Source of the DNA: CAYMPH01 sp964392365
Lineage (GTDB): Bacteria > Spirochaetota > UBA4802 > UBA5550
DNA: 64,000 nucleotides
Direction: 5' to 3'
NCBI GenBank assembly: GCA_964392365.1
Contig: CAYMPH010000006.1
Coordinates: 1 to 64,000, forward strand
A model generated the notes under the pieces. That model saw only the letters and a program-made list of their open reading frames with translations. It had not been told where the DNA came from and made no database searches. Below, piece after piece: positions 53,782-63,405 of the stretch (position 1 is its first letter; every line of letters starts with the position of its first letter). The position numbers and the translations under genes were made by a program.

Positions 53782-54444
53782 ATGCAAATAAAAATTACTA
53801 AAATTCTCCTCTTGATTTTTTTAGCAACAGCTGCATTTTCACAACAGCAAAAAGTTGAGAAACCTGCAGATACACAAAACCTGGATTCACAAACTGCTGA
53901 AGCAAACACTACTATACCTGTGCAGTCAAAATACAGTAACAACTTTAAAATCGGATATATAGCTTTTAATAAAAGGATAGATCTGGCAGGTAGAGGTGAA
54001 ATAATTGAATTCGAATTTCTTATTAAAAACAATTTAGACGATCCGCAGGAATTATACATTTGGACAATAGCAACTTGTGAAAAGATTGAAAAAACAAGAT
54101 CAAGTTACGAGTCCCCAATAGAAGAAAAAGATAGATTATCAAATTTCTGCCCATTTCCGGATAATCTTAAATCATTTGAATATACTGAAAAAAGCAAAGG
54201 AACTGAAGACATAACAAAAGGTAAAGTATCATACATTAAATATCCTAAAGAACCTAAAAACGGAGTAAATCCGGATACAGGAAAACCTTATCTTCTGAAA
54301 GATAAGTTATTAGTAATAACAAAGCATCTTAGTAAATACAGAAATAACTATACTTATTTCAATAATTTCACTCTTCTTATTTTTGATAAAGACGGGAAGC
54401 TGGTTTTCAGACAGCTTTATGAATTAAAAGGCTGGAGAAGATAA
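53782..54444 (+). CDS. Secreted hypothetical protein
   Basis: A 220-residue exported protein with signal peptide (MQIKITKILLLIFLATAAF, cleavage near SQQQ), a Gln/Thr/Ala-rich linker (about 22-50) and a globular beta-rich domain with an immunoglobulin-like pattern (GEIIEFEFLIKNNLDDPQELYIW, LLIFDKDGKLVFRQLYELKG). The two cysteines (CEK and FCPFP) might pair. GAGG lies five bases before the ATG. It converges with the DUF4015 lipoprotein gene 3 bp downstream. No family recognised. Confidence 0.7.
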   Translation: MQIKITKILLLIFLATAAFSQQQKVEKPADTQNLDSQTAEANTTIPVQSKYSNNFKIGYIAFNKRIDLAGRGEIIEFEFLIKNNLDDPQELYIWTIATCEKIEKTRSSYESPIEEKDRLSNFCPFPDNLKSFEYTEKSKGTEDITKGKVSYIKYPKEPKNGVNPDTGKPYLLKDKLLVITKHLSKYRNNYTYFNNFTLLIFDKDGKLVFRQLYELKGWRR

Positions 54445-54447
54445 TTT

Positions 54448-56400
54448 CTATTTTCCTGATAAAGCTTTTTCAACAGTCTGATATTCAGCTTTAGCATTCC
54501 AGAAAATAAATCCGCTTTGCCCTGATTCCAATGCACCCTTAACCTGAGCATTGATGTAATCAGGGCCCCATGTCGGAGACATCATCTTAAAAGCCTGCAG
54601 ATACGGTCTAAGATCTACTCTGTTATTTACAAGTATTACTGCACGTTTTCCCCCATCAAGAACAATCCTGTATGGATGCTCTTCTCTGCCTACAGCCCGG
54701 TAAAATTTATTTCCGAAATGTGACGGATATACCATTGGAGAAATTGCATTAACAATATACGAAAATTCCTCAATATCCTGTCCTATCAGATTTCCGAAAT
54801 GATACCATGAATTAAAACCGTATAAATCTACTGATACAGGAATTTTTAAAGACTTTCTGGCTTTGATAAGAAAATCTGACAGGATTTCTGATTTATACAT
54901 TTCCGGATCTTTTTTAAAAGAAAACTGACAAAGTTGAGTAGGACCATCTGAAGGAAATCTTATATAATCATATTGTATTTCATCAAATCCAAGATCCTCG
55001 AGTTCTTTAGCGAGGTCTATATTATATTGCTGAACAAAATCTGAATGAGGATCAACCCAGTATTCGCCTGGTGTTCCCTTCCAGGCTGTTCCGGTTGCTA
55101 TATTTTTTATTGCATATTTGCTGTTATAAGCTAAATAAATTTTTTCATCTTTAAAAGTAACAATACGGGCAATTGTATAAATTCCATTGGATTTTAATTT
55201 TTTAATTACCTCTGCAACTTCAAGAGGTTTTCTAACTGCGCCTATTTCTTTAGCAATGCTGTTTTTTACCGGAAAATATATATTCCCGAAATCATCTTTC
55301 ATATCTATTACAACTGCATTTAGTTTTGCTGTTTTTATTGAATCAATAATTGCGTTTAAGTTTCTTTTCACAGCTGGAACGCTCGCGTATAATGCCTTAA
55401 TATCTGACCATTTCTCTTTATTTTTCTTGGGGATATTATGATAATTAAAATATAAAACAGGCAGGCTTTCTGTTTCAGAAACTATAACAGATTTAAATTC
55501 ATACTTGAAATTACTTATATATTTATCTGGATTAAATTCAGAAATAATTTTATTCCCTTCAATCAAATATACAGTCGGTCCGGCGCTAATTAGAGTTTGA
55601 TTTTTTATTGAAGAAATATGATCAGTATGATACAATGAATCTTTCTGCTTCGGTATATTTACATGCTTCCAAAAACCATTTGAATAATAATATAATCCCT
55701 TACCAAAAGCTGTTCCGGCATATAAATATTTTTTATCAGCAGAATATTCTAAAGACTGAATCTGTTCTGTAAAAAAAATATCTTCCGAATATGGCTCCTG
55801 CGGAAGACCGTTATTAAATTTTATTGCAACGCTATTGTTAAGCCTGAAAACGCCGTTGATTGATGTTCCTGCAATTATTTCATCACCATTAACAGCAAGT
55901 GCCGTTACATAATTCTTTGTGCCAAATGCTGTATTATTTACTTTGTTCCATGTGGTGCCGCCGTCTTTACTTGTGTAAATAGTATGCTTGGTTGATAGAG
56001 CAATATTCAGCGGGTTATTTTTATCAAAAGCAAGAGCGGAAATTTTTCTGTATCCTGCATCATTACCGGACTGCGTTCTTCTTTTAAAATCCGGAGACGA
56101 AATATTCTGCCAGGAATCATTTTTTGTATCGAGCTTGAATATTCCGGATCTGAAAGTTGTAAGATAATATTCTCCGGAATTTATATATAGCTTCAGAGGA
56201 TTAACGTTTTCCGGAAGGCCTTTCACGAATGAACTGAAATATGATCCGCCATTTGTTGAAATATAAACAGCAGTATCAGTTACTGCAAAAACTTTTGAAT
56301 CAGATGAATACAAATTTGATGAACATCCGGATAATATAAAAACAACTGCAAGTACCGGAATTTTAAATAAGATTAAACTTCTTTTCAAACATTTCCTCAT
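54448..56400 (-). CDS. Lipoprotein with photosystem/BNR-like repeats and DUF4015 glycoside-hydrolase-like domain
   Basis: A 650-residue exported lipoprotein: signal peptide with lipobox LSGC (Cys26), a beta-propeller-like N-terminal half with Asp-box-type turns (STNGGSYF, SKDGGTTWNKV) and, from about 320, a DUF4015 TIM-barrel putative glycoside hydrolase (NAVVIDMKDDFGNIYFP, ELEDLGFDEIQYDYIRFPSDG with acidic residues, VSVDLYGFNSW, SPMVYPSHFG). It may hydrolyse a surface or peptidoglycan-related polymer. The ATG at 56400 lies 38 bp inside xpb; a TTG four codons later (56388) has GAGG six bases before and may be the true start. Co-transcribed with xpb. Confidence 0.82.
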   Translation of the reverse strand: MRKCLKRSLILFKIPVLAVVFILSGCSSNLYSSDSKVFAVTDTAVYISTNGGSYFSSFVKGLPENVNPLKLYINSGEYYLTTFRSGIFKLDTKNDSWQNISSPDFKRRTQSGNDAGYRKISALAFDKNNPLNIALSTKHTIYTSKDGGTTWNKVNNTAFGTKNYVTALAVNGDEIIAGTSINGVFRLNNSVAIKFNNGLPQEPYSEDIFFTEQIQSLEYSADKKYLYAGTAFGKGLYYYSNGFWKHVNIPKQKDSLYHTDHISSIKNQTLISAGPTVYLIEGNKIISEFNPDKYISNFKYEFKSVIVSETESLPVLYFNYHNIPKKNKEKWSDIKALYASVPAVKRNLNAIIDSIKTAKLNAVVIDMKDDFGNIYFPVKNSIAKEIGAVRKPLEVAEVIKKLKSNGIYTIARIVTFKDEKIYLAYNSKYAIKNIATGTAWKGTPGEYWVDPHSDFVQQYNIDLAKELEDLGFDEIQYDYIRFPSDGPTQLCQFSFKKDPEMYKSEILSDFLIKARKSLKIPVSVDLYGFNSWYHFGNLIGQDIEEFSYIVNAISPMVYPSHFGNKFYRAVGREEHPYRIVLDGGKRAVILVNNRVDLRPYLQAFKMMSPTWGPDYINAQVKGALESGQSGFIFWNAKAEYQTVEKALSGK

Positions 56401-58048
56401 TTAAAATAATATAAGAATATCCCTGTTCAGTAAGAAAAAGCTGTCTGTTATGGGAAAATTTTTCTTCAACGGAATTTGAAGTTACTACAGTGTAAAAGTA
56501 TGCCCGGTTGTCTTCTTTTTTCGGCCTGAGTATCCTTCCGAGTCTTTGAGCTTCCTCCTGTCTTGAACCAAATGTTCCTGAAATCTGAATCGCAACATTT
56601 GCATCCGGAAGATCAATTGAAAAATTTGCAACCTTTGAAACGATTAAAGTTTTTATTTCACTTAAACGGAATTTCTGATAGAGCGTTTCCCTTTCTGCAA
56701 CAGGCGTAGCTCCTGTTATAAGGGGATAATTAAACCTTTTTGCATATTCCTTAAGCTGAGTTATATACTGGCCAATAATAAGTATATTAGCGCCTTCGTG
56801 ATTGGTAATAATTTTTTTTACTGCATCCATTTTTCTTTCATTTTCAGATGCTATTCTAAATTTGTCCCTGTCTTTAGATATAGAATAATGCATTCTCAAT
56901 TCATCAGGAAGATCAACCCGGACTTCTGTACATAGAGCCTGCGCAATCCACTGTGATTTTTCCAGAACTTTCCACGGCATATCATATTTCTTTGGACCGA
57001 TCAAACTGAATACATCTGATTCCATTCCATCTTCCCTGATAAGAGTAGCTGTGAGTCCGAGTCTTCTTTTTGACTGAATTTCTGAAGTCATTCTGAAGAC
57101 AGGAGCCGGAAGAAGATGCACTTCATCGTAAATAATAAGTCCCCAGTTTTTTTTGCCGAAAATATCAAAATGCAAAAAAGGGCCATTCTTGTCTTTTCTA
57201 TAAGTTAAAATATTATATGTAGCAATAGTTATAGACTTTACTTCTTTTATCTCTCCAGAAAACTCTCCAAGTAATTCAGGATCAATATCAGTTTTGTTTT
57301 TAATTTCCTCTTTCCACTGCCTTAGAGCTACCGTATTTGTAACGAGAATAAGGGTTTCTGTTTTAAGCATAGCCATTATTCCTATACCAATTATTGTCTT
57401 ACCTGCACCGCAGGGCAGAACAACAATTCCGCTGCCGCCATCCGGTCCTCCGCCTCTGTAAAATGCATTCATTGAACTCTGCTGATAATCTCTAATTACA
57501 AAATTCTCTTCATGTGCTAATTTATCTTTGAGGTTTATTTCACATGGATCGCCTTTTTCGTAACCGGCAAGATCCTCAACAGGAAATCCGATTTTTATAA
57601 GAGCCTGTTTTATATGACCTCTATAATTTGCTTTTATTTTGATATTGTTGCCATCAAGTCTTGTATCAATATAAACATTAACTTTTTTATCGTTTACTAT
57701 TTCATTGAGAAGAATTGAATCTTTTGATGTAAGAATTATTTCACCATTAACCATAACAAGCTTTAACAGCCCGTATCTCTGCATCTGTTCCTTAATAGTT
57801 GTCCTGACTATTTCAGGTATCTCATAACGCGAAAATTTAAGAAGTACGTCAATAATATGCTGAAATTTAAGACCTGAAGAAGCAGCATTCCATAATGATA
57901 ATGGACTTATTCTATATGAATGAATATGCTCAGGGCTTTTTTCAAGCTCTGCAAATGGTGCTATTGAATCTCTTGCTGTTTCAAATTCAGGATTATCCAC
58001 TTCAAGTAAAAGTGTATTATCACTCTGAACAATTAAAGGTTTTGTCAT
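56363..58048 (-). CDS. XPB/Rad25-type DNA helicase
   Basis: A 561-residue superfamily 2 helicase like human XPB/ERCC3. An N-terminal helicase_C_3-like regulatory part (about 1-190) is followed by helicase motifs: RDYQQSSMNAF, Walker A PCGAGKTIIG, DEVH (YDEVHLLPAP), GLTATLIREDG (motif III with the RED residues of XPB) and motif VI QRLGRILRPK. It unwinds DNA in repair; bacterial XPB occurs in some spirochaetes and actinobacteria. Length is normal. Its 3' end overlaps the DUF4015 lipoprotein start by 38 bp. Confidence 0.92.
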   Translation of the reverse strand: MTKPLIVQSDNTLLLEVDNPEFETARDSIAPFAELEKSPEHIHSYRISPLSLWNAASSGLKFQHIIDVLLKFSRYEIPEIVRTTIKEQMQRYGLLKLVMVNGEIILTSKDSILLNEIVNDKKVNVYIDTRLDGNNIKIKANYRGHIKQALIKIGFPVEDLAGYEKGDPCEINLKDKLAHEENFVIRDYQQSSMNAFYRGGGPDGGSGIVVLPCGAGKTIIGIGIMAMLKTETLILVTNTVALRQWKEEIKNKTDIDPELLGEFSGEIKEVKSITIATYNILTYRKDKNGPFLHFDIFGKKNWGLIIYDEVHLLPAPVFRMTSEIQSKRRLGLTATLIREDGMESDVFSLIGPKKYDMPWKVLEKSQWIAQALCTEVRVDLPDELRMHYSISKDRDKFRIASENERKMDAVKKIITNHEGANILIIGQYITQLKEYAKRFNYPLITGATPVAERETLYQKFRLSEIKTLIVSKVANFSIDLPDANVAIQISGTFGSRQEEAQRLGRILRPKKEDNRAYFYTVVTSNSVEEKFSHNRQLFLTEQGYSYIILNEEMFEKKFNLI

Positions 58049-58133
58049 TAATTAAGCCCGCCGGTTGGATTTGTTGGCAAAAAGTAATAATAATGATTCT
58101 TTTGTCAACCATAAAATTTGACAGCGAGTTCAT

Positions 58134-58919
58134 TTAATTTGAAAAAGCATAACCGGCAGAAAGGATGAAACTTAAGGAGTGATTTATAAAATCTTTTATA
58201 TCAGGTGCATATGCGATACCGGTTTGTGAATTGGTAAAACTTAAAGGCGCTGCAAGAGACATTACATTCATTGTCCAATCAAAACCAACTGAAACAAAAA
58301 GTCCTCCTGCAAAATAAGCAGTAAAATTTGCCTCTCCTCCCATTGAAAAACCGCCTGCATAAACTTCGGTTGAATATGAGGTTTTATTTAATGCATAAGC
58401 AACTGTTGCCGGAGTTAATCCGCCAAATGAATATCCGAAGTATGGTGTAAAAGTAATATCCCAGGATTTTCTGTTTGTTACATGAGCAGATAATCCGGCA
58501 TATATTGAGATATCCCTGTATGCAATCTGGCTCCAGTTCTGATAATTAGGTCCGAAAAGAGTTCGTTGAATATTCAGTGTGCCTTTTAATTTTGTTTTTA
58601 TACCAAGATGATCAATCGGCATATATTCAAAAATAAATCCTGCTGAAAAAGCTATATCCGAAAGCCATACCAGCTTTGAAGTTCCAGATGAGGTGAATGT
58701 ATAGACTGTATTATCAATGAACTTGTTCTCAGCAGTAATTGTATCGCCAATGATTCCGCCCATTGAAAAAAAAGCTCCAAGCAGCATCTGCCCTTTATGA
58801 GCTCCAATTGGCTCTTTATCAAGATCAGCAAATTTTGATGCAGCTACTGCACTTGTGTAAATTGCTAAAAATAAAAAAAATGCAGTAGATCTGGTAATTA
58901 TTTTTTTAAATACACTCAT
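58134..58919 (-). CDS. Predicted outer-membrane beta-barrel protein
   Basis: A 261-residue exported protein: signal peptide (IITRSTAFFLFLAIYTSAVAA) then amphipathic strands rich in Gly/Phe/Tyr (MLLGAFFSMGGIIG, DIAFSAGFIFEYMP, ITFTPYFGYSFGG, GGLFVSVGFDWTMN, LSFILSAGYAFSN). Ten to twelve strands would fit. There is no terminal Phe but F-S-N at the end. No ribosome-binding site is visible. It lies 85 bp upstream of xpb and 36 bp after the GyrI-like lipoprotein gene on the same strand. No known family assigned. Confidence 0.72.
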   Translation of the reverse strand: MSVFKKIITRSTAFFLFLAIYTSAVAASKFADLDKEPIGAHKGQMLLGAFFSMGGIIGDTITAENKFIDNTVYTFTSSGTSKLVWLSDIAFSAGFIFEYMPIDHLGIKTKLKGTLNIQRTLFGPNYQNWSQIAYRDISIYAGLSAHVTNRKSWDITFTPYFGYSFGGLTPATVAYALNKTSYSTEVYAGGFSMGGEANFTAYFAGGLFVSVGFDWTMNVMSLAAPLSFTNSQTGIAYAPDIKDFINHSLSFILSAGYAFSN

Positions 58920-58954
58920 AAAAGTATATTAAACTTGAACTGAATTAATGTCAA

Positions 58955-59494
58955 TTATTTAACTGATTTTATATGATATCTTAATTCACCGATTCTTTCT
59001 TTAACTGGAATTGATATATCAAAAGCTGTTTTATATATTTCAAAAACCGGGCTGATTACTTCATATTTATCTTTAATAAGTATTTTTTTAAAACTTTCCC
59101 AGTGATAAAATAAATTTTCAGGATTTCCTTTTAGCTTCATTGATGCATATTCCCCAGCAGCTAAATTCATTTTTTCTATATTTAATCCTTCAAATTTTGT
59201 GATATCGAGACCTTTAACAGAAATAATTCCAAGCTGCCAATCATTATTGGTTAAAAATCTTCCAACGGAATATTCTCCAATATTTCTTTTTTTTGTTAAA
59301 TCTATCCATTTTATTATCAAATCAACTGCATCATCAAATTTTCCGCCTTTCCAGTGATATGTAATATAGTAAAAATTTCCGCCTTCCCAATTTATTATTT
59401 CATAAGGTTTACCTTTATTTTCAATAATTACCGGAACAGAGCAGGATAAAAATCCTAGCATAATAGAAATGATGAAAATTGATACTTTTTTCAT
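58955..59494 (-). CDS. Lipoprotein with GyrI-like (effector-binding) domain
   Basis: A 179-residue exported lipoprotein: signal peptide ending in lipobox FLSC (Cys18), followed by one GyrI-like/AraC effector-binding domain: YHWKGGKFDDAVDLIIKW, GEYSVGRFLTNND, and the characteristic AAGEYASMKLKGNPENL then SPVFEIYK. Cytoplasmic relatives bind small hydrophobic ligands; an exported lipidated version would capture a ligand at the membrane. GGAG stands six bases before the ATG at 59494; the frame is open 21 codons further up, but that extension would bury the signal peptide and is rejected. Confidence 0.72.
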   Translation of the reverse strand: MKKVSIFIISIMLGFLSCSVPVIIENKGKPYEIINWEGGNFYYITYHWKGGKFDDAVDLIIKWIDLTKKRNIGEYSVGRFLTNNDWQLGIISVKGLDITKFEGLNIEKMNLAAGEYASMKLKGNPENLFYHWESFKKILIKDKYEVISPVFEIYKTAFDISIPVKERIGELRYHIKSVK

Positions 59495-59693
59495 GATATT
59501 CTCCTTATATAACTTGATGAATTTATTAAATATATCATTTTTATCAGATTTATTCAATGTATTATTATTGTTTTATTTTATTTTTAAAAATATTTACCTA
59601 TTGATTATCTGCCAATAATTTTCTTATTGCATAAATCATTTCATTTTAAACAAATATACCAACAGCAAGTCATACAATAATTCTGGAGGCCCA

Positions 59694-60938
59694 ATGAAAT
59701 ATCTTGTTATAGGTTCAGGCGGAAGAGAGCACGCAATTGCATGGAGACTTATGAATGATGGAAGCGCTCATGAAGTTTATGTAGCTCCGGGAAATGGCGG
59801 CATAGAAGATAAATTTAGAATTAATATAAAAGCGGATAATTTTAAGGCAGTTGAAGAAGCCTGTTTATTAAAAAAAATAGATTGTGTTGTTGTTGGACCT
59901 GAAATTCCTCTGGCTGCCGGAATAGTTGATTTTTTATATTCAAAAAAAATTCCGGCTTTCGGACCAAGCGCATCAGCTTCAATGATTGAAGGCAGCAAGC
60001 TTTTTGCCAAACATATTATGGAAAAATATAATATACCAACTGCCTCTCACCGAGATTTTATAGGGAAAGATTCAATTTTAAAATACATAGAAACAGTTAA
60101 AGATTATCCGATTGTAATCAAGCTTGACGGCCTTGCTGCAGGTAAAGGTGTTGCAATCCCGGAAACTAAAGCTGAAGCAATAGAATTTATTAATCAAAAT
60201 GTTGTTGAAGATATGAAAATTTTTGTAGAGGAATTCATTGATGGAGTGGAAGCGTCAATTCTGGGCATTTCAGATGGAAATGATATTCTGCCTTTTATTC
60301 CTGCTCAGGATCACAAAAGGATATATGAAGGCGATAAAGGCCCGAATACAGGCGGTATGGGAGCTTACGCGCCTGCTCAGATAGTAACAGATGAAATGCT
60401 GAAACAGATTAAAAAGAATGTTCTCCAGCCTGCAATTGACGGTATGAAAAATGAAGGCATTCCATTCAAGGGAATTCTTTATGCAGGTCTTATGATATCA
60501 AAAAACAAACTCTGGGTTCTTGAATTTAATGCCCGTTTCGGCGATCCGGAAACCCAGGTAATTCTGCCCCTTCTTGATGTTAAACTTGGTGATCTGATTA
60601 ATGCATCAATTTCCGGCGGACTCTCCAAAGAGAAAATTGCCTTTAAAAATGAACATGCAATATCTGTAGTAATGTCTTCCGGCGGATATCCGGGAGATTA
60701 CAAAAAGAATATTGAAATAAGAGGTCTTGAGGATGTTTCCAAAGATGTAATAGTTTTCCACGCAGGTACAGAAAAAAATAATGGGAAAATTGTTACTGCA
60801 GGCGGCAGGGTACTGAATCTTACTGCTATAGGTAAAACACTTGAAAATGCAAAAGACAAGGTATATTCTCAAATAGAAAAAATAAAATTCGATAAAGCAT
60901 TTTATAGAAGAGATATTGGACATAGAGCCTTTGAATAA
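59694..60938 (+). CDS. purD: Phosphoribosylamine-glycine ligase
   Basis: A 414-residue ATP-grasp enzyme joining phosphoribosylamine and glycine in purine synthesis. Motifs: VIGSGGREHAIAW at the N terminus, APGNGGI, VVGPEIPLAAG, the ATP-grasp segment YPIVIKLDGLAAGKGV, PAQDHKRIYEGDKGPNTGGMGAYAP and EFNARFGDPETQ. Complete length. GGAGG precedes the ATG. No other pur gene is adjacent and no purine riboswitch is seen in its 135-bp leader. Confidence 0.97.
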   Translation: MKYLVIGSGGREHAIAWRLMNDGSAHEVYVAPGNGGIEDKFRINIKADNFKAVEEACLLKKIDCVVVGPEIPLAAGIVDFLYSKKIPAFGPSASASMIEGSKLFAKHIMEKYNIPTASHRDFIGKDSILKYIETVKDYPIVIKLDGLAAGKGVAIPETKAEAIEFINQNVVEDMKIFVEEFIDGVEASILGISDGNDILPFIPAQDHKRIYEGDKGPNTGGMGAYAPAQIVTDEMLKQIKKNVLQPAIDGMKNEGIPFKGILYAGLMISKNKLWVLEFNARFGDPETQVILPLLDVKLGDLINASISGGLSKEKIAFKNEHAISVVMSSGGYPGDYKKNIEIRGLEDVSKDVIVFHAGTEKNNGKIVTAGGRVLNLTAIGKTLENAKDKVYSQIEKIKFDKAFYRRDIGHRAFE

Positions 60939-60996
60939 ATTCTAATATAAATCAATCATTTAAACGATAATTAAAAGAAAACAATAAACGGTAAAT

Positions 60997-61548
60997 ATGA
61001 AAAAATCACTTCTTTTAATTATCCTTTGTACAGTAATATCATCTGCAATAATGATATTCGCTTCAACTATATCATATAATAAAGACGGCTCAATAACTCA
61101 AACCGATTCAAATGGAAATAAAACTATAATTAATATGGATGGTAAAACACCTGAAGGTGAAATTATTCCAGATGAATTAAAGAAAATTAAAATCGGAAAT
61201 ACTGAATTGGAAGTAATATATTCAGGAGCAATGTCTGATATGCCTTTATCATTTTATAAAAATGACGGTTATATAAAGAAATTTTATGCATCGCTTATAA
61301 ATAAATCAACAGCAAGATTAACAGAAGCAAATATTAATGGAAAAAATATAAAAATAATAATTTCAAACTGCCGCATAGGGAAAACCGGATTATGCGGAAG
61401 AACTAATCGGACTGATGTAAAACTTACTGTTTATAAAAACAATGAAATTCTTGATGAGATTGTTTTAAGTCACGGGAATATACTCGGGAAAAACAATTAT
61501 TCAATAGCAGCAAAAGTCTGTGTAGACAGAATATTCAGTAAATTATAA
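60997..61548 (+). CDS. Secreted hypothetical protein
   Basis: A 183-residue exported protein with a signal peptide (MKKSLLLIILCTVISSAIMI, cleavage near IFAS). The mature part is beta-rich, with a short Asp/Asn/Gly turn repeat (YNKDGSITQTDSNGNKTII) near its start and cysteines in SNCRIGKTGLCG and KVCVDRIF that may form a disulfide, fitting the DsbD-like gene that converges with it 12 bp downstream. GGTAA precedes the ATG. Not recognised. Confidence 0.7.
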   Translation: MKKSLLLIILCTVISSAIMIFASTISYNKDGSITQTDSNGNKTIINMDGKTPEGEIIPDELKKIKIGNTELEVIYSGAMSDMPLSFYKNDGYIKKFYASLINKSTARLTEANINGKNIKIIISNCRIGKTGLCGRTNRTDVKLTVYKNNEILDEIVLSHGNILGKNNYSIAAKVCVDRIFSKL

Positions 61549-61560
61549 TAAAAATATTAT

Positions 61561-63402
61561 TCAGCGATTAAGAGCTTTATTGATTGCTTCAATAACATCT
61601 TTTTCGCTGTATACATCTCTCAGGCAAAGTGGTGAATAAAAAGAATTTCCTTTTGGAAACACTGCAAGAAATGGAATAGATCTGCTTCCAAGAAGTTCCA
61701 GAAGTTTTTCCGCATCAGGACTTTTTCTTGTAATATCAGCAGTAAGAACTTCAATATTATTTTCATTTAAAATTTTACTTACACCGCTTGTATTAAGAGA
61801 AAGCTTCTCAACAAGGGAACAGTTAGGACACCAGTCTGCTGTCCATTTCACAATAGTTACTTTTTTATTTTTATTGCTGTATAGTTTTTCAACTGAAAAT
61901 TCATTTTTTATAATTTCAACATTTTCTATTTTAAATAAATATTCGAACGAAAGTAAATATCCTCCGGAAATAATTATAATCAAAAGTGCTATAGAAACAA
62001 TTCTTTTTTTTCTGATATTAATCACAGAACCGAATTTTCCATATTGCCATAAACCCATTGCTGTCACAGCCAGAAATAATACCATCGGCAATAATGACTC
62101 TTTATCAAAAATCGTTAGAAGATATACCACAGTAAATATTAAAAGAAAACCCATTAAAATTTCAAATACTCTGAGCCAATTTCCAGGTTTAGGTATAAAT
62201 TTTATAAGCCTGGGATTTATTGTAAGAGCAAGATACGGAATAGACATTCCAATTCCAACGCTTATAAATATCATAAATATTATTACCGGGGGCTGAGAAA
62301 ATGCCCAGGAAAGAGTACCGCCAAGAAAAGGTCCGCTGCAGGGTGTTGCAAGCAGTGTTGCTAAAAGTCCTTTAATATAAGCATCAGCAAATTGATTACT
62401 TTGCTTTTTTGAAAGATTTCCGGCAAAATTCGGTGTATTTATTGTAAAAACTCCGAACATTGAAAGTGCCATTGCAAAAACAAGAAGTGTCATTACAATA
62501 AGAAATATTCTATGCTGAAATAATCCTCCCCAGTTATACCCGAAAAAAGCTGCAAGTGCTGCAAGAGCAGTAAAACTGGTAATAATACCTGCAGAAAAAA
62601 GCAAACCGAGCAAAATTAAATCTTTTCTACTTTTTCCTGCACTTTGAACAAATCCCAAAATCTTCAGACTGACAACAGGAAGAACGCATGGCATAAAATT
62701 CAAGATAAGACCGGCCAGGAGTCCGAATAGTATTGCCTGTAAAAGTCCAGTTACATTTGAACTTGTAAATTCAGGTTTAAAACTCTCCCGGTCAAAAATT
62801 TTTGATATGTCATTATTTTCAAGTGATTCATTTTTTACTGATTTATTAGTTAATAGAGGTTCCGATGATTTTTCATATTGCTTGATTAATTCATCAGAAA
62901 TTACAGTTCCTGTTTCACCGGGTTTAATGACTTTTATTAAATATTCAAATTTAATATTTTTCGGAATGCATGCTGAATCAGTACAAAGGAGTGCATCTAT
63001 TTTTAAACTGTGCTTTTTAAAATCACCAGGAACAGACTTTTTATCAGCTATTATAGGAATAAATATTTTTGTTTCATTTGAATACCCCCAGGTAAATTCC
63101 TTTTCTCCCGGAGTATAAAATTTTTCCGGCTGGAGATATCTAGCATTTTTAAAATTTATTTCTTCTGTTGATTTGATAATAACTTCAGTAGCTTTGCCGA
63201 TACCGGGACCCTTTGGATTTCCATAGATATGACTTCCGGAAGGAATTTCGATTTGTAATGTCAGGAATGATTCTTTGCCAGCTTCAATTTCAAAAGATTG
63301 AGGAATAGGATAAACTTTATATTCATTATATTTTTTTCCAGCACAACCAGCTGTAAAAGATATAGCCAGTAAAAGAAAAAAAATATGTACAGTTCTGAGC
63401 AT
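61561..63402 (-). CDS. DsbD-like protein-disulfide reductase (lipoprotein variant)
   Basis: A 613-residue three-part protein carrying electrons across the inner membrane to periplasmic disulfide proteins. The N-terminal export signal ends in a lipobox FTAGC (Cys20), followed by a DsbD-alpha-like domain (about 25-190, with the Cys pair LLCTDSACIPK), eight membrane helices with NFMPCVLPVVSLKI and ATPCSGPFLGGTL (the two redox cysteines), and a C-terminal thioredoxin domain (about 510-613, WTADWCPNCS). All six cysteines of the relay are present. The lipobox at the N terminus is unusual for DsbD. AGG precedes the ATG; the 53-aa Cys-rich gene ends 3 bp before it. Confidence 0.9.
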   Translation of the reverse strand: MLRTVHIFFLLLAISFTAGCAGKKYNEYKVYPIPQSFEIEAGKESFLTLQIEIPSGSHIYGNPKGPGIGKATEVIIKSTEEINFKNARYLQPEKFYTPGEKEFTWGYSNETKIFIPIIADKKSVPGDFKKHSLKIDALLCTDSACIPKNIKFEYLIKVIKPGETGTVISDELIKQYEKSSEPLLTNKSVKNESLENNDISKIFDRESFKPEFTSSNVTGLLQAILFGLLAGLILNFMPCVLPVVSLKILGFVQSAGKSRKDLILLGLLFSAGIITSFTALAALAAFFGYNWGGLFQHRIFLIVMTLLVFAMALSMFGVFTINTPNFAGNLSKKQSNQFADAYIKGLLATLLATPCSGPFLGGTLSWAFSQPPVIIFMIFISVGIGMSIPYLALTINPRLIKFIPKPGNWLRVFEILMGFLLIFTVVYLLTIFDKESLLPMVLFLAVTAMGLWQYGKFGSVINIRKKRIVSIALLIIIISGGYLLSFEYLFKIENVEIIKNEFSVEKLYSNKNKKVTIVKWTADWCPNCSLVEKLSLNTSGVSKILNENNIEVLTADITRKSPDAEKLLELLGSRSIPFLAVFPKGNSFYSPLCLRDVYSEKDVIEAINKALNR

Positions 63403-63405
63403 CAG

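Noticed and set aside
59495..59557. 21-codon N-terminal extension of the GyrI-like lipoprotein
   Set aside because: It would displace the lipoprotein signal from the N terminus; GGAG sits before the ATG at 59494.
59558..59693. Possible purine riboswitch before purD
   Set aside because: No three-way-junction pattern or conserved purine-core bases are visible; the leader is plain AT-rich sequence with a normal GGAGG site.
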